Assembly: GCA_910579605.1 (NCBI GenBank)
Contig: CAJTUG010000026.1
Coordinates: forward strand, 6,587 to 18,755
Length of the DNA stretch: 12,169 bases
Reading direction: 5' to 3'
Origin: an uncultured Muribaculaceae bacterium
GTDB taxonomy: Bacteria > Bacteroidota > Bacteroidia > Bacteroidales > Muribaculaceae
The notes under the pieces are model-generated. The model worked only from the letters and a program-made list of their open reading frames with translations. It did no database searches and had not been told where the DNA came from. Of this stretch, positions 1 to 8,149 are shown piece after piece. Made by a program: the position numbers and the translations under genes. Each line of letters begins with the position of its first letter. The stretch's first letter is position 1.

Positions 1-54
1 TTTTGTTTTTTCCGGGTCGAACTTTGGCGGCCAAACTATACGGTCTTTTATCAT
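1..54 (-). CDS. Probable 5' end of a divergent gene, cut by the left edge
   Basis: Read on the minus strand from an ATG at 54-52, 18 codons stay open to the window edge and give MIKDRIVWPPKFDPEKTK. The composition is protein-like and the base content is less AT-rich than the 120 bases beside it, which suits a coding start. The region just upstream of the ATG is AT-rich, as is usual for Bacteroidota starts. I do not recognise the family from so few residues. It would be transcribed away from the aspartic protease gene, making 55-207 a divergent intergenic region. I could not find a clear TAnnTTTG box for it on the minus strand. A chance open stretch of this length is quite possible, so the call is tentative. 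Confidence 0.4.
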   Translation of the reverse strand, partial: MIKDRIVWPPKFDPEKTK

Positions 55-152
55 AATAAATAAATATTAGTTTTATATTCATAACATCTGCAAGCAAAAA
101 TGGTTTAAGAACAACCTTTCGCATATTTTAGCATAACAATTAAACGAGTAAC

Positions 153-183
153 TTTGACACTTTAATTAAATTGCGTAAATTTG
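153..183 (+). promoter_or_regulatory. Bacteroidota-type promoter of the aspartic protease gene
   Basis: TTTG at 153-156 and TAAATTTG at 176-183, separated by 19 bases, match the Bacteroidota housekeeping pattern TTTG/TAnnTTTG. Transcription should begin near 188-192, leaving a leader of about 20 bases before the ATG at 208. The TTG at 181 that could open the reading frame lies inside the -7 box, so it cannot be the start codon for this transcript. Confidence 0.75.
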
Positions 184-207
184 CAACATCCCCATTCCAC
201 AACAATC

Positions 208-1695
208 ATGATGCACAAATTATTATTGCCCACTATATTTTCTCTATTCTTGATAAACATGTCTGCACAAACCATTGACGAAAAATTAGGGAATGCAATG
301 AACGCGGCCGACTGGTTTATGCTTGACTCTATATATAATACAACACCAAAAGACTCTATAAATCCATTTATTGAAGTGTTTTCGCGGTGTCTTATAGGCA
401 ACCGCCTTAACCGAACAGATATTTCTATTCCTGCCTTTCAAGAATTACTTAATTCTCAAACTCTTGACATCTCCACATTGGTCTCATCAACTCATATGTT
501 TGGAATAGATTTGAGTAGAGAGGGCTATAATGCAGAAGCTGCTTCTATGATAAAATCAATAGTAAACCAGACAAAACAACATTTAGATTCCACAACAGTT
601 GACGGCCTAATAGCTTCGGCAAACCGCTACGCGGCATTAGCAGAATATAAACCATATGACATTGTTTTCCAAGATGGCGACATAGCCACTATACCATTTT
701 CCATTGTACCAGTAGGTCCAAAAGATAAAGAAGCAGTATTAATCCATTTGCAGCGCAGTTCGATAAACGGGATTGATGCAGATATCACTTTCGACACCGG
801 AGCAGGTGCTAATATAATTTCACACGAAATTGCCGACAAATATAATCTTGTACCTTTGGCCGGCACTATGCAGACTGTTGCTGGTGTGGGACGAAGAGAT
901 GGATATATTGCCATGGCCAAAGAAATTAAAATTGGCAATATTACGGTTAAAGACGTTCCGTTTATTGTGATATCTTTTTCTACTGACAACGATGAGGCTG
1001 ATAAATATATAGATTGTTTCAATATTGTTATTGGCAGTGAGCTAATGCTTCAACTAAAAGACTTGACTATTGATTTTGCAAATCGCCAAATCATTATTCC
1101 AACTCAAGCACCGACAAAGACAGACGCCAAGCCTAACATGTGCTTCTCTGCAGGAATGAATTTACTTACAAAAGGTCTTGTTAATAATATACCGACAACT
1201 ATGTGTATAGACTCAGGTGACGCATCGTTTGGGTCTTTAAATTCATCTTTTTATGAAATAAATAAAGAGCATGTAGAGCAAGTTGGCCGTCGTGATACTA
1301 TCCGCAGTGCCGGCATGGGAGGCGTTACAATAACGTCAGGATATTATGTGCCAGATTTACCTATAACTATCGCAGGCACAACAGTTCTGCCATTAGAACT
1401 TGTAGTAAGAACCTCTCCCGATAAAACCGCTATATCTCAAGAAGCCAATATCGGGCTCAAGACATTGATGTTATTTGGCAGAATCAGATTTAACCTTGTA
1501 GATTTTGTTTTAACAACCTATCCATATACTAACTCGCTATCGGTAGCTACTGTAACTCAAGGATATAATGCACCATTTTTCAAGCTCTCCAAGACACTTG
1601 ATAAACCAACTATACTACAAACTCTTGGTTTTATAGGATTAGGGATTGCTCGTAGTCTTATAAATCCCAATGCCCCTACGAATCCTGATTTATAA
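208..1695 (+). CDS. Secreted two-lobed aspartic protease (retropepsin/pepsin-like)
   Basis: The 495-residue product starts with a signal peptide (hydrophobic core LLLPTIFSLFLI, likely cut near the Ala of NMSAQ), so it is exported. It carries two aspartic-protease signatures in one chain: Asp196-Thr-Gly-Ala (FDTGAGANI) and Asp335-Ser-Gly-Asp (IDSGD), 139 residues apart. The first lobe also has the later retropepsin element, a hydrophobic-Gly strand (NIVIGSELM) followed by LTIDF. The second has a matching but weaker GLKTLMLFGRIRFNLVDF. This fits two tandem Asp_protease_2-like domains forming one active site. Residues about 25-150 form a mostly helical N-terminal region of unknown role. The reading frame opens at TTG 181, but that codon lies in the promoter, so I chose ATG 208 (ATG 211 is equally possible). 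It appears monocistronic. The substrate is unknown. Confidence 0.85.
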   Translation: MMHKLLLPTIFSLFLINMSAQTIDEKLGNAMNAADWFMLDSIYNTTPKDSINPFIEVFSRCLIGNRLNRTDISIPAFQELLNSQTLDISTLVSSTHMFGIDLSREGYNAEAASMIKSIVNQTKQHLDSTTVDGLIASANRYAALAEYKPYDIVFQDGDIATIPFSIVPVGPKDKEAVLIHLQRSSINGIDADITFDTGAGANIISHEIADKYNLVPLAGTMQTVAGVGRRDGYIAMAKEIKIGNITVKDVPFIVISFSTDNDEADKYIDCFNIVIGSELMLQLKDLTIDFANRQIIIPTQAPTKTDAKPNMCFSAGMNLLTKGLVNNIPTTMCIDSGDASFGSLNSSFYEINKEHVEQVGRRDTIRSAGMGGVTITSGYYVPDLPITIAGTTVLPLELVVRTSPDKTAISQEANIGLKTLMLFGRIRFNLVDFVLTTYPYTNSLSVATVTQGYNAPFFKLSKTLDKPTILQTLGFIGLGIARSLINPNAPTNPDL

Positions 1696-1722
1696 ACAGG
1701 AATGTTAATACTAATTTTTGCA

Positions 1723-1756
1723 ATTGTCGGTAATCCAATTTTTTTGCGTAAATTTG
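1723..1756 (+). promoter_or_regulatory. Promoter of the LysM-to-HAD envelope operon
   Basis: TAAATTTG at 1749-1756 is a full match to the TAnnTTTG -7 box. The upstream element is weaker: ATTG at 1723-1726 sits 22 bases away, slightly long, while a better TTTG at 1717-1720 is too far. The 16 bases from 1744 to 1759 are identical to 171-186 in the protease promoter. The predicted start of transcription is near 1763, giving an untranslated leader of about 60 bases. The rest of the 126-base gap 1696-1821 holds nothing else I can identify. Confidence 0.65.
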
Positions 1757-1821
1757 CAAAATATGGCTTAGGTTTATTCCAAACCTCCATTCCTTGACTT
1801 AAACAAGATGTAACCGAGAAT

Positions 1822-3261
1822 ATGAATTTAAGCTTTAACAAAATCATAGTTGCGCTAATGCTTTGTGTAGCATCAATGCAATGCTTTTCAATGGATCTGC
1901 CGATAAAACGTGTCGACGGAAAAGATTATTACTATTATAAAGTAACCGGTAAAAGCTCCGTATATGGTTTATCCAAAACTTTGGGGATTTCAAGGGAGCT
2001 TATTCTAAAATATAACCCGACAGTTAGCGACGGCGTACACAAAGGTGCCATCCTCTATTTTCCTGTAGAAGAATTAGATACTTTTAACCCAGAAGAAGAG
2101 TCTACAGAAACCATAGGAAGTGTCATGCCTGCAGATGCTCAAAATTCCGAAACATCAACCGATTTAGATGAGAAAAAGCTCTCCTATATTGAAAAAAAAT
2201 CTTCTATTGCATTGATTCTTCCTTTCAATGCCGCTCAAGATAGCAGAGAATATAAACACTCTATAGATTTTTACCGTGGATTCCTGATGGCCGCAGACAC
2301 GCTTAAAGAAAGGCAGGGATTTGTAGAAATCAACGCCATAACTATGCCATCTGATACATTTGAGATGAGAAGGATGATGGAGGAAGACGAAAGATTAAGT
2401 CATGCAGCTGTAATTGTTGCTCCCGAAGACAATGAAATGTCTGCTATAATCAACAACACAGCCCTGAAAACGGGTAGTTTTGTCGCGACAGTCCTTGCCA
2501 TACGCGACTCTGCATACCAGACAAATCCTTTCGTTATACAAACGAATATACCACAATCTGAGATGTATTCCAAGGCTACCGATGGATTCTTAACTCTATA
2601 TCCAGATGCTACTCCAATTGTGATACGTAATATTTCCGGACGCAACGAAAAATCAGCATTCACCGATAGTTTCTGCAAACGGATGGAAGAGTTGGGTAAA
2701 AAGGTTGAACATATTGACTACGAAGGCGCTTTGCGCCATTCGGATCTGACTCCATTTCTGAACGATAGTTTATCGACATATGTAGTCATACCTTCATCGG
2801 GCACCCTGCAAGAATTCAATAAATTTGCATATGCGGTCAAAACTTCTCGAGAAAGCAGTGCATCAAAATTAGAGATTTTCGGCTATCCTGATTGGGTAGC
2901 TTTCCGAGGAGAAGCTCAAGAGCTTCTACACTCTTTAGAAGCTACTGTATATAGTCGTTTCAACGATGATTATCTTGGATTTAAAGCTCGTAATTTTGAA
3001 TCCGATTTCAAATATTGGTATGGCGAAAGTATGGTGGAGAGTGTCCCCTCACCTGCTCTTTTAGGTTTTGATATAGGAAATTACCTTATAAAGAATCTAC
3101 GCAATAATAATGGCCATTTTGAGCCATTACAGACCTGGGAAACAGAAGGTATTCAAACAGTTATTAAACTTAAACGTTTTGAAGAGCAAGGCTATTTTAA
3201 TTCGGCCTTATATTTAATACGATTCATGAACGGTTACACCCAATCGGCACGTGTTATATGA
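1822..3261 (+). CDS. Secreted LysM plus type-1 periplasmic-binding-fold protein
   Basis: The 479-residue product has an N-terminal signal sequence (residues 1-23, core IIVALMLCVASM, probable cut near CFS). No convincing lipobox is present, so it is probably soluble periplasmic or peptidoglycan-attached. Residues about 36-81 form a LysM domain (YYYYKVTGKSSVYGLSKTLG, ISRELILKYNP, then KGAILYFP), which binds N-acetylglucosamine-containing glycan such as peptidoglycan. An acidic, Ser/Glu-rich linker (about 83-125) leads to a domain opening with SSIALILPF and DFYRGFLMAADTL, typical of the type-1 periplasmic binding fold found in amino-acid ABC receptors and in the PBP1A activator LpoA. No ABC permease or ATPase lies nearby, so solute import is unlikely. 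A structural or regulatory role at the wall is more plausible. It is first in an operon and its stop overlaps the next start by 4 bases (ATGA). Confidence 0.8.
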   Translation: MNLSFNKIIVALMLCVASMQCFSMDLPIKRVDGKDYYYYKVTGKSSVYGLSKTLGISRELILKYNPTVSDGVHKGAILYFPVEELDTFNPEEESTETIGSVMPADAQNSETSTDLDEKKLSYIEKKSSIALILPFNAAQDSREYKHSIDFYRGFLMAADTLKERQGFVEINAITMPSDTFEMRRMMEEDERLSHAAVIVAPEDNEMSAIINNTALKTGSFVATVLAIRDSAYQTNPFVIQTNIPQSEMYSKATDGFLTLYPDATPIVIRNISGRNEKSAFTDSFCKRMEELGKKVEHIDYEGALRHSDLTPFLNDSLSTYVVIPSSGTLQEFNKFAYAVKTSRESSASKLEIFGYPDWVAFRGEAQELLHSLEATVYSRFNDDYLGFKARNFESDFKYWYGESMVESVPSPALLGFDIGNYLIKNLRNNNGHFEPLQTWETEGIQTVIKLKRFEEQGYFNSALYLIRFMNGYTQSARVI

Positions 3262-3941
3262 AAAAACTAAAATATGTAATATCTCTTTTTGGGGTGTTTC
3301 TCTCACTTATTGCCAGTGCTGAAACTCACTATAAGCCGCATATTTCAATAGGCGGAAAAGCTGGTATAACAATGGCAGAAATATCATTCTCGCCTTCTGT
3401 GAAAGAAAGCTGGCAAATGGGGTCAACAGGAGCTGTAACATTCAGGTATACAGAAGAAAAACTCTTCGGCCTAATAGCTGAACTTGGGTGGGTTCAACGA
3501 GGTTGGAAAGAAAATTTTGAAGAATATCCATTTGAATATTCAAGGAGTATAACATACATCAATCTCCCGCTCCTCACCCATATATATTTTGGTTGGCCAA
3601 GAACAAAGTTTTTCGTGAACCTCGGACCTCAAGTTGGCCTGTTGATTGGTTCTAAAATAAATTCCAACTTTGATTATAAGACTCCGCAAACAGTAGAAGG
3701 ATTTCCTCAACGACGGCAGACAGAGCAATTATGGGCAGATATCAGCAACAAATTCGACTACGGCATCTGTGCCGGTTTAGGCTTTGAATTCTATCTCACA
3801 CCTCGCAACTCGGTTTGTGCTGAAGCAAGATTCTACTATGGACTTGGCAATATATTCCCATCTTCAAAAGCAGATACTTTTGGAGCGTCTCGCAACATGT
3901 CCCTTGAGTTTACATTAGGATACAATTTCAGATTAAAATAA
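3258..3941 (+). CDS. PorT-family outer-membrane beta-barrel protein
   Basis: The 227-residue product has a clear signal peptide (residues 1-21, ending ASA before ETHY). The mature part is a run of alternating, aromatic-rich strands: an opening GGKAGITMAEISF, the pair YINLPLLTHIYFG and KFFVNLGPQVGLLIG, and a closing strand SLEFTLGYNFRLK. This pattern belongs to the small 8-10-strand Bacteroidota barrels of the OMP_b-brl_2/PorT type. In gliding Bacteroidota, PorT is needed for type IX secretion, but most family members in non-gliding relatives have no assigned job, and no other T9SS gene is visible here, so I do not call it porT. It overlaps the LysM gene by 4 bases and the next gene by 1 base (TAATG), so coupled translation is likely. 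Confidence 0.82.
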   Translation: MKKLKYVISLFGVFLSLIASAETHYKPHISIGGKAGITMAEISFSPSVKESWQMGSTGAVTFRYTEEKLFGLIAELGWVQRGWKENFEEYPFEYSRSITYINLPLLTHIYFGWPRTKFFVNLGPQVGLLIGSKINSNFDYKTPQTVEGFPQRRQTEQLWADISNKFDYGICAGLGFEFYLTPRNSVCAEARFYYGLGNIFPSSKADTFGASRNMSLEFTLGYNFRLK

Positions 3942-4687
3942 TGAAATACATAACGTATTTTCTTGTCTGTATCATATTGGTTTCTTGCAACCGATCGAAA
4001 GATAATCCATCTTTGGCAAGCGACGACATTCTGGCACTTTTAGAATGCGAAGACAGCATATATAATAGATATAATAATAAGGGCTATCCAGCGCCTGATA
4101 AAGGTTGCTCAAAATTAAAAATCAAACCAATTGGAGGAAGTATAGGCAAAGTTTTCAACGACAGTAACTATCTTCATATATCACAAGCCAAAGCACATGG
4201 CATAATACCAATAAACAGTCCTGAAGCCGCGTGGGAAAATGGGAAAAACCTTGTGAGAATAAAGTCAACAAAAGATTATTATGTTGATAGTCTCACACAT
4301 TCTTATCCATATCTGACGAGCACGGCAGCAGGGCTACTTGAAGAAATAGGACAGCGCTTTCAAGACAGCTTGAAAAATCGTGGCGGTGGAGCATATCGTT
4401 TTAAAGTCACAAGTATTCTCCGCACAGACCGCACGGTTGGTAAACTCCGTAGAGTTAACAGAAACGCTGTAGGAGAGTCCGCACATAGCTATGGAACGAC
4501 TTTTGATATCAGCCATTCAAAATTCATATGCGATAACCCCAATGGGGTGAAACGTAATTTTGAAGACTTAAAGAACCTTTTAGCCGAAATAGTAAACGAT
4601 TTACGTAACGAAGGTTTTTGCTTAGTAAAACATGAGCGCAAACAAGCTTGTCTACATATCACAGCAATAACGCGTGAAGATAAATGA
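3941..4687 (+). CDS. DUF5715-like lipoprotein resembling M15 D,D-peptidases
   Basis: The 248-residue product begins with a lipoprotein signal whose lipobox is Leu13-Val-Ser-Cys16, so it should be lipid-anchored and periplasm-facing. The C-terminal half (about 120-245) looks like the M15 / D-Ala-D-Ala carboxypeptidase fold: an Arg-containing strand TSILRT (Arg161), the zinc-ligand signature SAHSYGTTFD (His182, Asp189; family pattern SxHxxGxxxD), and a third candidate zinc ligand His239 in CLHIT. The family is probably the one named DUF5715, which I give from memory. The catalytic acid that M15 enzymes carry three residues before the last His is not there (Ala236 in QACLH), so activity is uncertain. 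If active, it would trim peptidoglycan peptides. It sits in an operon with a LysM protein, which fits a cell-wall role. It overlaps the barrel gene by 1 base and ends 3 bases before the AsmA-like gene. Confidence 0.75.
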   Translation: MKYITYFLVCIILVSCNRSKDNPSLASDDILALLECEDSIYNRYNNKGYPAPDKGCSKLKIKPIGGSIGKVFNDSNYLHISQAKAHGIIPINSPEAAWENGKNLVRIKSTKDYYVDSLTHSYPYLTSTAAGLLEEIGQRFQDSLKNRGGGAYRFKVTSILRTDRTVGKLRRVNRNAVGESAHSYGTTFDISHSKFICDNPNGVKRNFEDLKNLLAEIVNDLRNEGFCLVKHERKQACLHITAITREDK

Positions 4688-4690
4688 AAT

Positions 4691-7600
4691 ATGGATATAA
4701 ACAATAGTTCTGTAATAGACAACGGAAACCGAAAAGCCAAAAGATTAGTAGGCAAATGTATTCTTATAGTGATTTGGGTTGCAATGGCTTTAGTTCTTGC
4801 AGTTGCTGCTACACTTATTTGTTCCGTGAAATTATTGCGACCGGAGGCATTAACGGCCATCACAATGCGAGCAGCTAATAAAATGCTTGATGCCTCTGTA
4901 TATTTAGGGCGTGTAGAATTCAAATTTGAACCTTCATTCCCTGTATTGTCTCTGGAAATAGATAGTATTTCAATTTTATCCCATTACCGTAGGACAGCAC
5001 CAGATAGTATTTCTGCCCAATTACCGTTATATGGAGACACCCTGTTTTGTGCCAGCAACTTAGCGGGAAGAATAGATTTAGGTGCTATACTTGGGAAAGG
5101 AGAAATAGCTTTACGCGATGTTTCAATTACACGACCAGAAATTAATATAGTCATTGCTGGAAACGACATTAATAATTTCAATATATATCACTCGGAATCC
5201 GAAGACACAGAATCGGCAAACATCACTCCTCCTTTTTCCATCAACCGTTTTGAAATTTTAAATCCAAAACCAATACGTTATTATAACAATACAGACGGAA
5301 CAAAAGCTACGATAACATTATCAGAAGTGAGTCTCAATGGTTCTGAAGCTCCAGCCTATGCAATATCAGTTCAGGGTAATCTTGAAAGCCCTATGGCTAA
5401 ACAGCTAATAAACTTAGATGGCGTGACATTTGGAGCCAAGGGAAAAGTTTATTGGAATCCTGTCAAGGCATCTACAATATCTCTTGATAAATTTGAACTT
5501 GCAGGAGCTTTTATCAAAGCCGAATTAAGCACAGAGTTGGATTTCGGTCAAAACTTAGCTATTGAGAGCGCAAAAGCCACATTTCAACCTATAGCTGTCA
5601 AAGATTTACTTACTATAGTACCCGACAGTTTAGTTCGCGCATATGGTTTGACAGATAATAATTTCCAAACAAACGCCACTCTTACTGCCTGCATAGAACT
5701 GATACATCCTTTTTATCCCGATCGCGACAGTATCCCTTATGCAAACATAAGCTTTAATCTCCCCGATTGCGAATTCAAATATGGAAAAGCGTATATAAAA
5801 CAATTGGGTCTGGATATAGACGCGCACCTGAAAGGCAACAATATAGACAGTGCCACATTTGATATAAAGCGGTTTGAAATTGCCGGACCGGCAACTCATT
5901 TGATTGCAAATGCTAAATTGACTCAATTACTGAGCGATCCAGCTTTTGACGCCTCCCTGCGTGGAAATGTAAAAGTCGACAATCTACCTGCAATAGTATC
6001 TAAAATTACTAAAGGCTATCTTGGAGGGACATTAACGGCCTCGATGGACGCAAAAGGTAAAGCATCTATGTTCCAGTTAGGGAGATTCCATGAGCTTGAT
6101 GTTAAAGGGCATCTAAAAGCATCTAATTTTAGATACAATGCCGCTGATTCCAATCTTAAAGCAAACATAAGCTTTGCGGAATTTAAATTTGGCTCACAAG
6201 TAGCAAACAAACACACAAACGAAACAAGTCCTAACACATCATTCTTAGCCTCAGGCATTAAGGTCGATTCAGCACACGTAAGCTTTGATGGAATCAACAT
6301 GGCTGTTTCTGGCCTTAGTTTAGGATTTGGGGCAGAAAACATGAGCTTACCTGGCGACACTACCGTGGTAATACCTATGGGAGGAGGATTAAAAATAAAT
6401 CGGTTTAATTTAGACATGATATCCGACAGTGCAGGCGTTCGCGTCAGGAATTTAGCAGGGCATGTAAGTCTACGTCGTTTCCAAAACGACAGACACTTAC
6501 CTTTGATTTCTGCAAATTTGGATGCCGAAAGGATTTCTGCCGGAGCTCCAACCGCACGGTTTATGCTAACAAAAGCGCATATAGACGCCAATACCCACTT
6601 GAGGCCAGATAGAGTTAAGCCAGACACTACACGACGCCGTCGCAAAACAAGGCTTCAACGGAAAGAAGATGGCTCTGAGAGAATAGATTGGGGCGCATCA
6701 AAAGGTATCAAACGATATTTGAACAATTGGAAAATAGACGGGAACCTTTCGGCTAAAAGGGCTTCCCTTTTCACGCCCTTTTTCCCTCTCCGCAACCGTA
6801 TGCAAAACCTTGATATCGTATTTAATAACGACAGCGTAGTTTTCAATAAATTACTATACAAAGCAGGACATTCCGACTTGTCTATGAAAGGCTTAGTCAG
6901 CAACATCCGCCGCAGCCTAAGTTCAAGGACAGGCAGACAAGCCCTCAATGTAGATTTTACTATTATGAGCGACACGATCGACGTGAACCAATTGGCAGCT
7001 GCCGTATTTTCAGGCGCTGCTTATGCCGAACGTCTATCTCGAGGAGATGCGCAAAAACTTGGAACTATTACGAACGAGGAGGAAGAATTCGCCGATTTTT
7101 CAAGTCAAGACACAACAGCAATGGCCCCGATAGTGATACCGACCAATATCAATGCCAGCATGAGTATAGAAGCTCACACAATATTATATTCAGATTTATC
7201 TTTCAACGAATTTGCTGGTGATGTCTTAGTATACGACGGTGCTGTGAATTTGAGTTATCTCGCTGCAAAATCACAAGCTGGATCTGTTGCCTTGTCGGCT
7301 CTTTATACGGCTCCAAAAGCTACCGACATGCGTTTCGGCATGGGTTTACAATTGGAAGATATTAAAGTGGAGCGATTCTTGAAATTGGTTCCTGCCATTG
7401 ATTCTATAATGCCACTCATGCGCGATTTTGCCGGGACTATCAATGCCAATATAGCTGCTACGGTAGCTATAGACTCTTGTATGAATTTCAAGCTGCCAAC
7501 ATTGGATGCAGCCATACACTTGTCGGGCGACTCGCTAAAAATAATAGATGCAGACACATATCGCACATTGGGTAAATGGTTAAGATTCAAAGACCGAGCC

Positions 7601-8149
7601 GACAATACCATTAAGCACATGGGGGTTGACCTCATGGTTAAAGATAATAAAATGGAAATGTTCCCATTTACTTTCGACATAGATCGTTACAGATTAGGAG
7701 TATTTGGTTCTAACGACTTGAATCTCAATTTCAATTACCATATAGCTGTTCTAAAATCCCCTTTGCCATTCCGTTTTGGAATAAATGTAAAAGGTAATCC
7801 AGATGACTATAAAGTACGTTTCGGAGGCTCAAAATACAAAGAAGGCATGGCAGCCGAAAGCATAGGTCTGGTAGACACCATGCGAGTGAACCTCATAAGC
7901 CAAATTCAGAATGTATTCAAACGTGGCGTATCATCTTCAGGGTTTGCCAAACTTGAGCACACACACAAAGGAGCCGGATACATAGATCTGGAAACAGAAA
8001 CTTTAAGCCGAGAAGATTCTCTTGCTCTTATGCGTGAAGGACTGATACCTAATGTTTCAACTGATACGATAAAGTTAATAGGAAATGACAGCATTAGAAG
8101 CTTTATTAACGGAAGCACTGGAAAAATACCACACCAGGAGCGGAAATAG
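4691..8149 (+). CDS. Large AsmA-like inner-membrane/periplasmic protein
   Basis: This 1152-residue protein has a basic N-terminus, one membrane segment (about residues 22-46) and then a very long beta-rich periplasmic body. The region after the membrane segment follows AsmA layout: LLRPEALTAI, an amphipathic stretch, then GRVEFKFEPSFPVLSLEIDSISIL. The end (about 880-1065) resembles the AsmA C-terminal domain, with repeated short strands, the pattern LKIIDADTYRTLGKWLRF, and a FGINVKGNPDDYKVRF strand. AsmA-like proteins are bridge-type lipid-transfer relatives of TamB and VPS13, and the long beta groove is thought to carry phospholipid towards the outer membrane. The substrate here is inferred only from the family. 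A basic cluster (residues 648-658, RRRRKTRLQRK) interrupts the middle. It follows the lipoprotein gene by 3 bases, and its last 65 bases overlap the HAD gene in another frame. Confidence 0.85.
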   Translation: MDINNSSVIDNGNRKAKRLVGKCILIVIWVAMALVLAVAATLICSVKLLRPEALTAITMRAANKMLDASVYLGRVEFKFEPSFPVLSLEIDSISILSHYRRTAPDSISAQLPLYGDTLFCASNLAGRIDLGAILGKGEIALRDVSITRPEINIVIAGNDINNFNIYHSESEDTESANITPPFSINRFEILNPKPIRYYNNTDGTKATITLSEVSLNGSEAPAYAISVQGNLESPMAKQLINLDGVTFGAKGKVYWNPVKASTISLDKFELAGAFIKAELSTELDFGQNLAIESAKATFQPIAVKDLLTIVPDSLVRAYGLTDNNFQTNATLTACIELIHPFYPDRDSIPYANISFNLPDCEFKYGKAYIKQLGLDIDAHLKGNNIDSATFDIKRFEIAGPATHLIANAKLTQLLSDPAFDASLRGNVKVDNLPAIVSKITKGYLGGTLTASMDAKGKASMFQLGRFHELDVKGHLKASNFRYNAADSNLKANISFAEFKFGSQVANKHTNETSPNTSFLASGIKVDSAHVSFDGINMAVSGLSLGFGAENMSLPGDTTVVIPMGGGLKINRFNLDMISDSAGVRVRNLAGHVSLRRFQNDRHLPLISANLDAERISAGAPTARFMLTKAHIDANTHLRPDRVKPDTTRRRRKTRLQRKEDGSERIDWGASKGIKRYLNNWKIDGNLSAKRASLFTPFFPLRNRMQNLDIVFNNDSVVFNKLLYKAGHSDLSMKGLVSNIRRSLSSRTGRQALNVDFTIMSDTIDVNQLAAAVFSGAAYAERLSRGDAQKLGTITNEEEEFADFSSQDTTAMAPIVIPTNINASMSIEAHTILYSDLSFNEFAGDVLVYDGAVNLSYLAAKSQAGSVALSALYTAPKATDMRFGMGLQLEDIKVERFLKLVPAIDSIMPLMRDFAGTINANIAATVAIDSCMNFKLPTLDAAIHLSGDSLKIIDADTYRTLGKWLRFKDRADNTIKHMGVDLMVKDNKMEMFPFTFDIDRYRLGVFGSNDLNLNFNYHIAVLKSPLPFRFGINVKGNPDDYKVRFGGSKYKEGMAAESIGLVDTMRVNLISQIQNVFKRGVSSSGFAKLEHTHKGAGYIDLETETLSREDSLALMREGLIPNVSTDTIKLIGNDSIRSFINGSTGKIPHQERK

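Noticed and set aside
181..207. TTG at 181 as the start of the aspartic protease
   Set aside because: It lies inside the -7 promoter box, and ATG 208/211 gives a cleaner signal peptide.
1722..1745. AATTG / CAATT stem followed by seven T, as a terminator of the protease gene
   Set aside because: A 5-pair stem with only one G-C pair and a 9-base loop is too weak, and it overlaps the promoter of the next operon.
5741..6175. 15-base direct repeat (5741-5755 and 6161-6175)
   Set aside because: Both copies are in frame and encode the same strand ANISF in a beta-repeat protein; this is protein periodicity or chance, not a DNA element.
6016..6645. Long minus-strand open frame of 209 codons inside the AsmA-like gene
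   Set aside because: It lies wholly antisense to a well-supported gene, has no recognisable domain and a Ser/Pro/Arg-rich composition typical of antisense translation.
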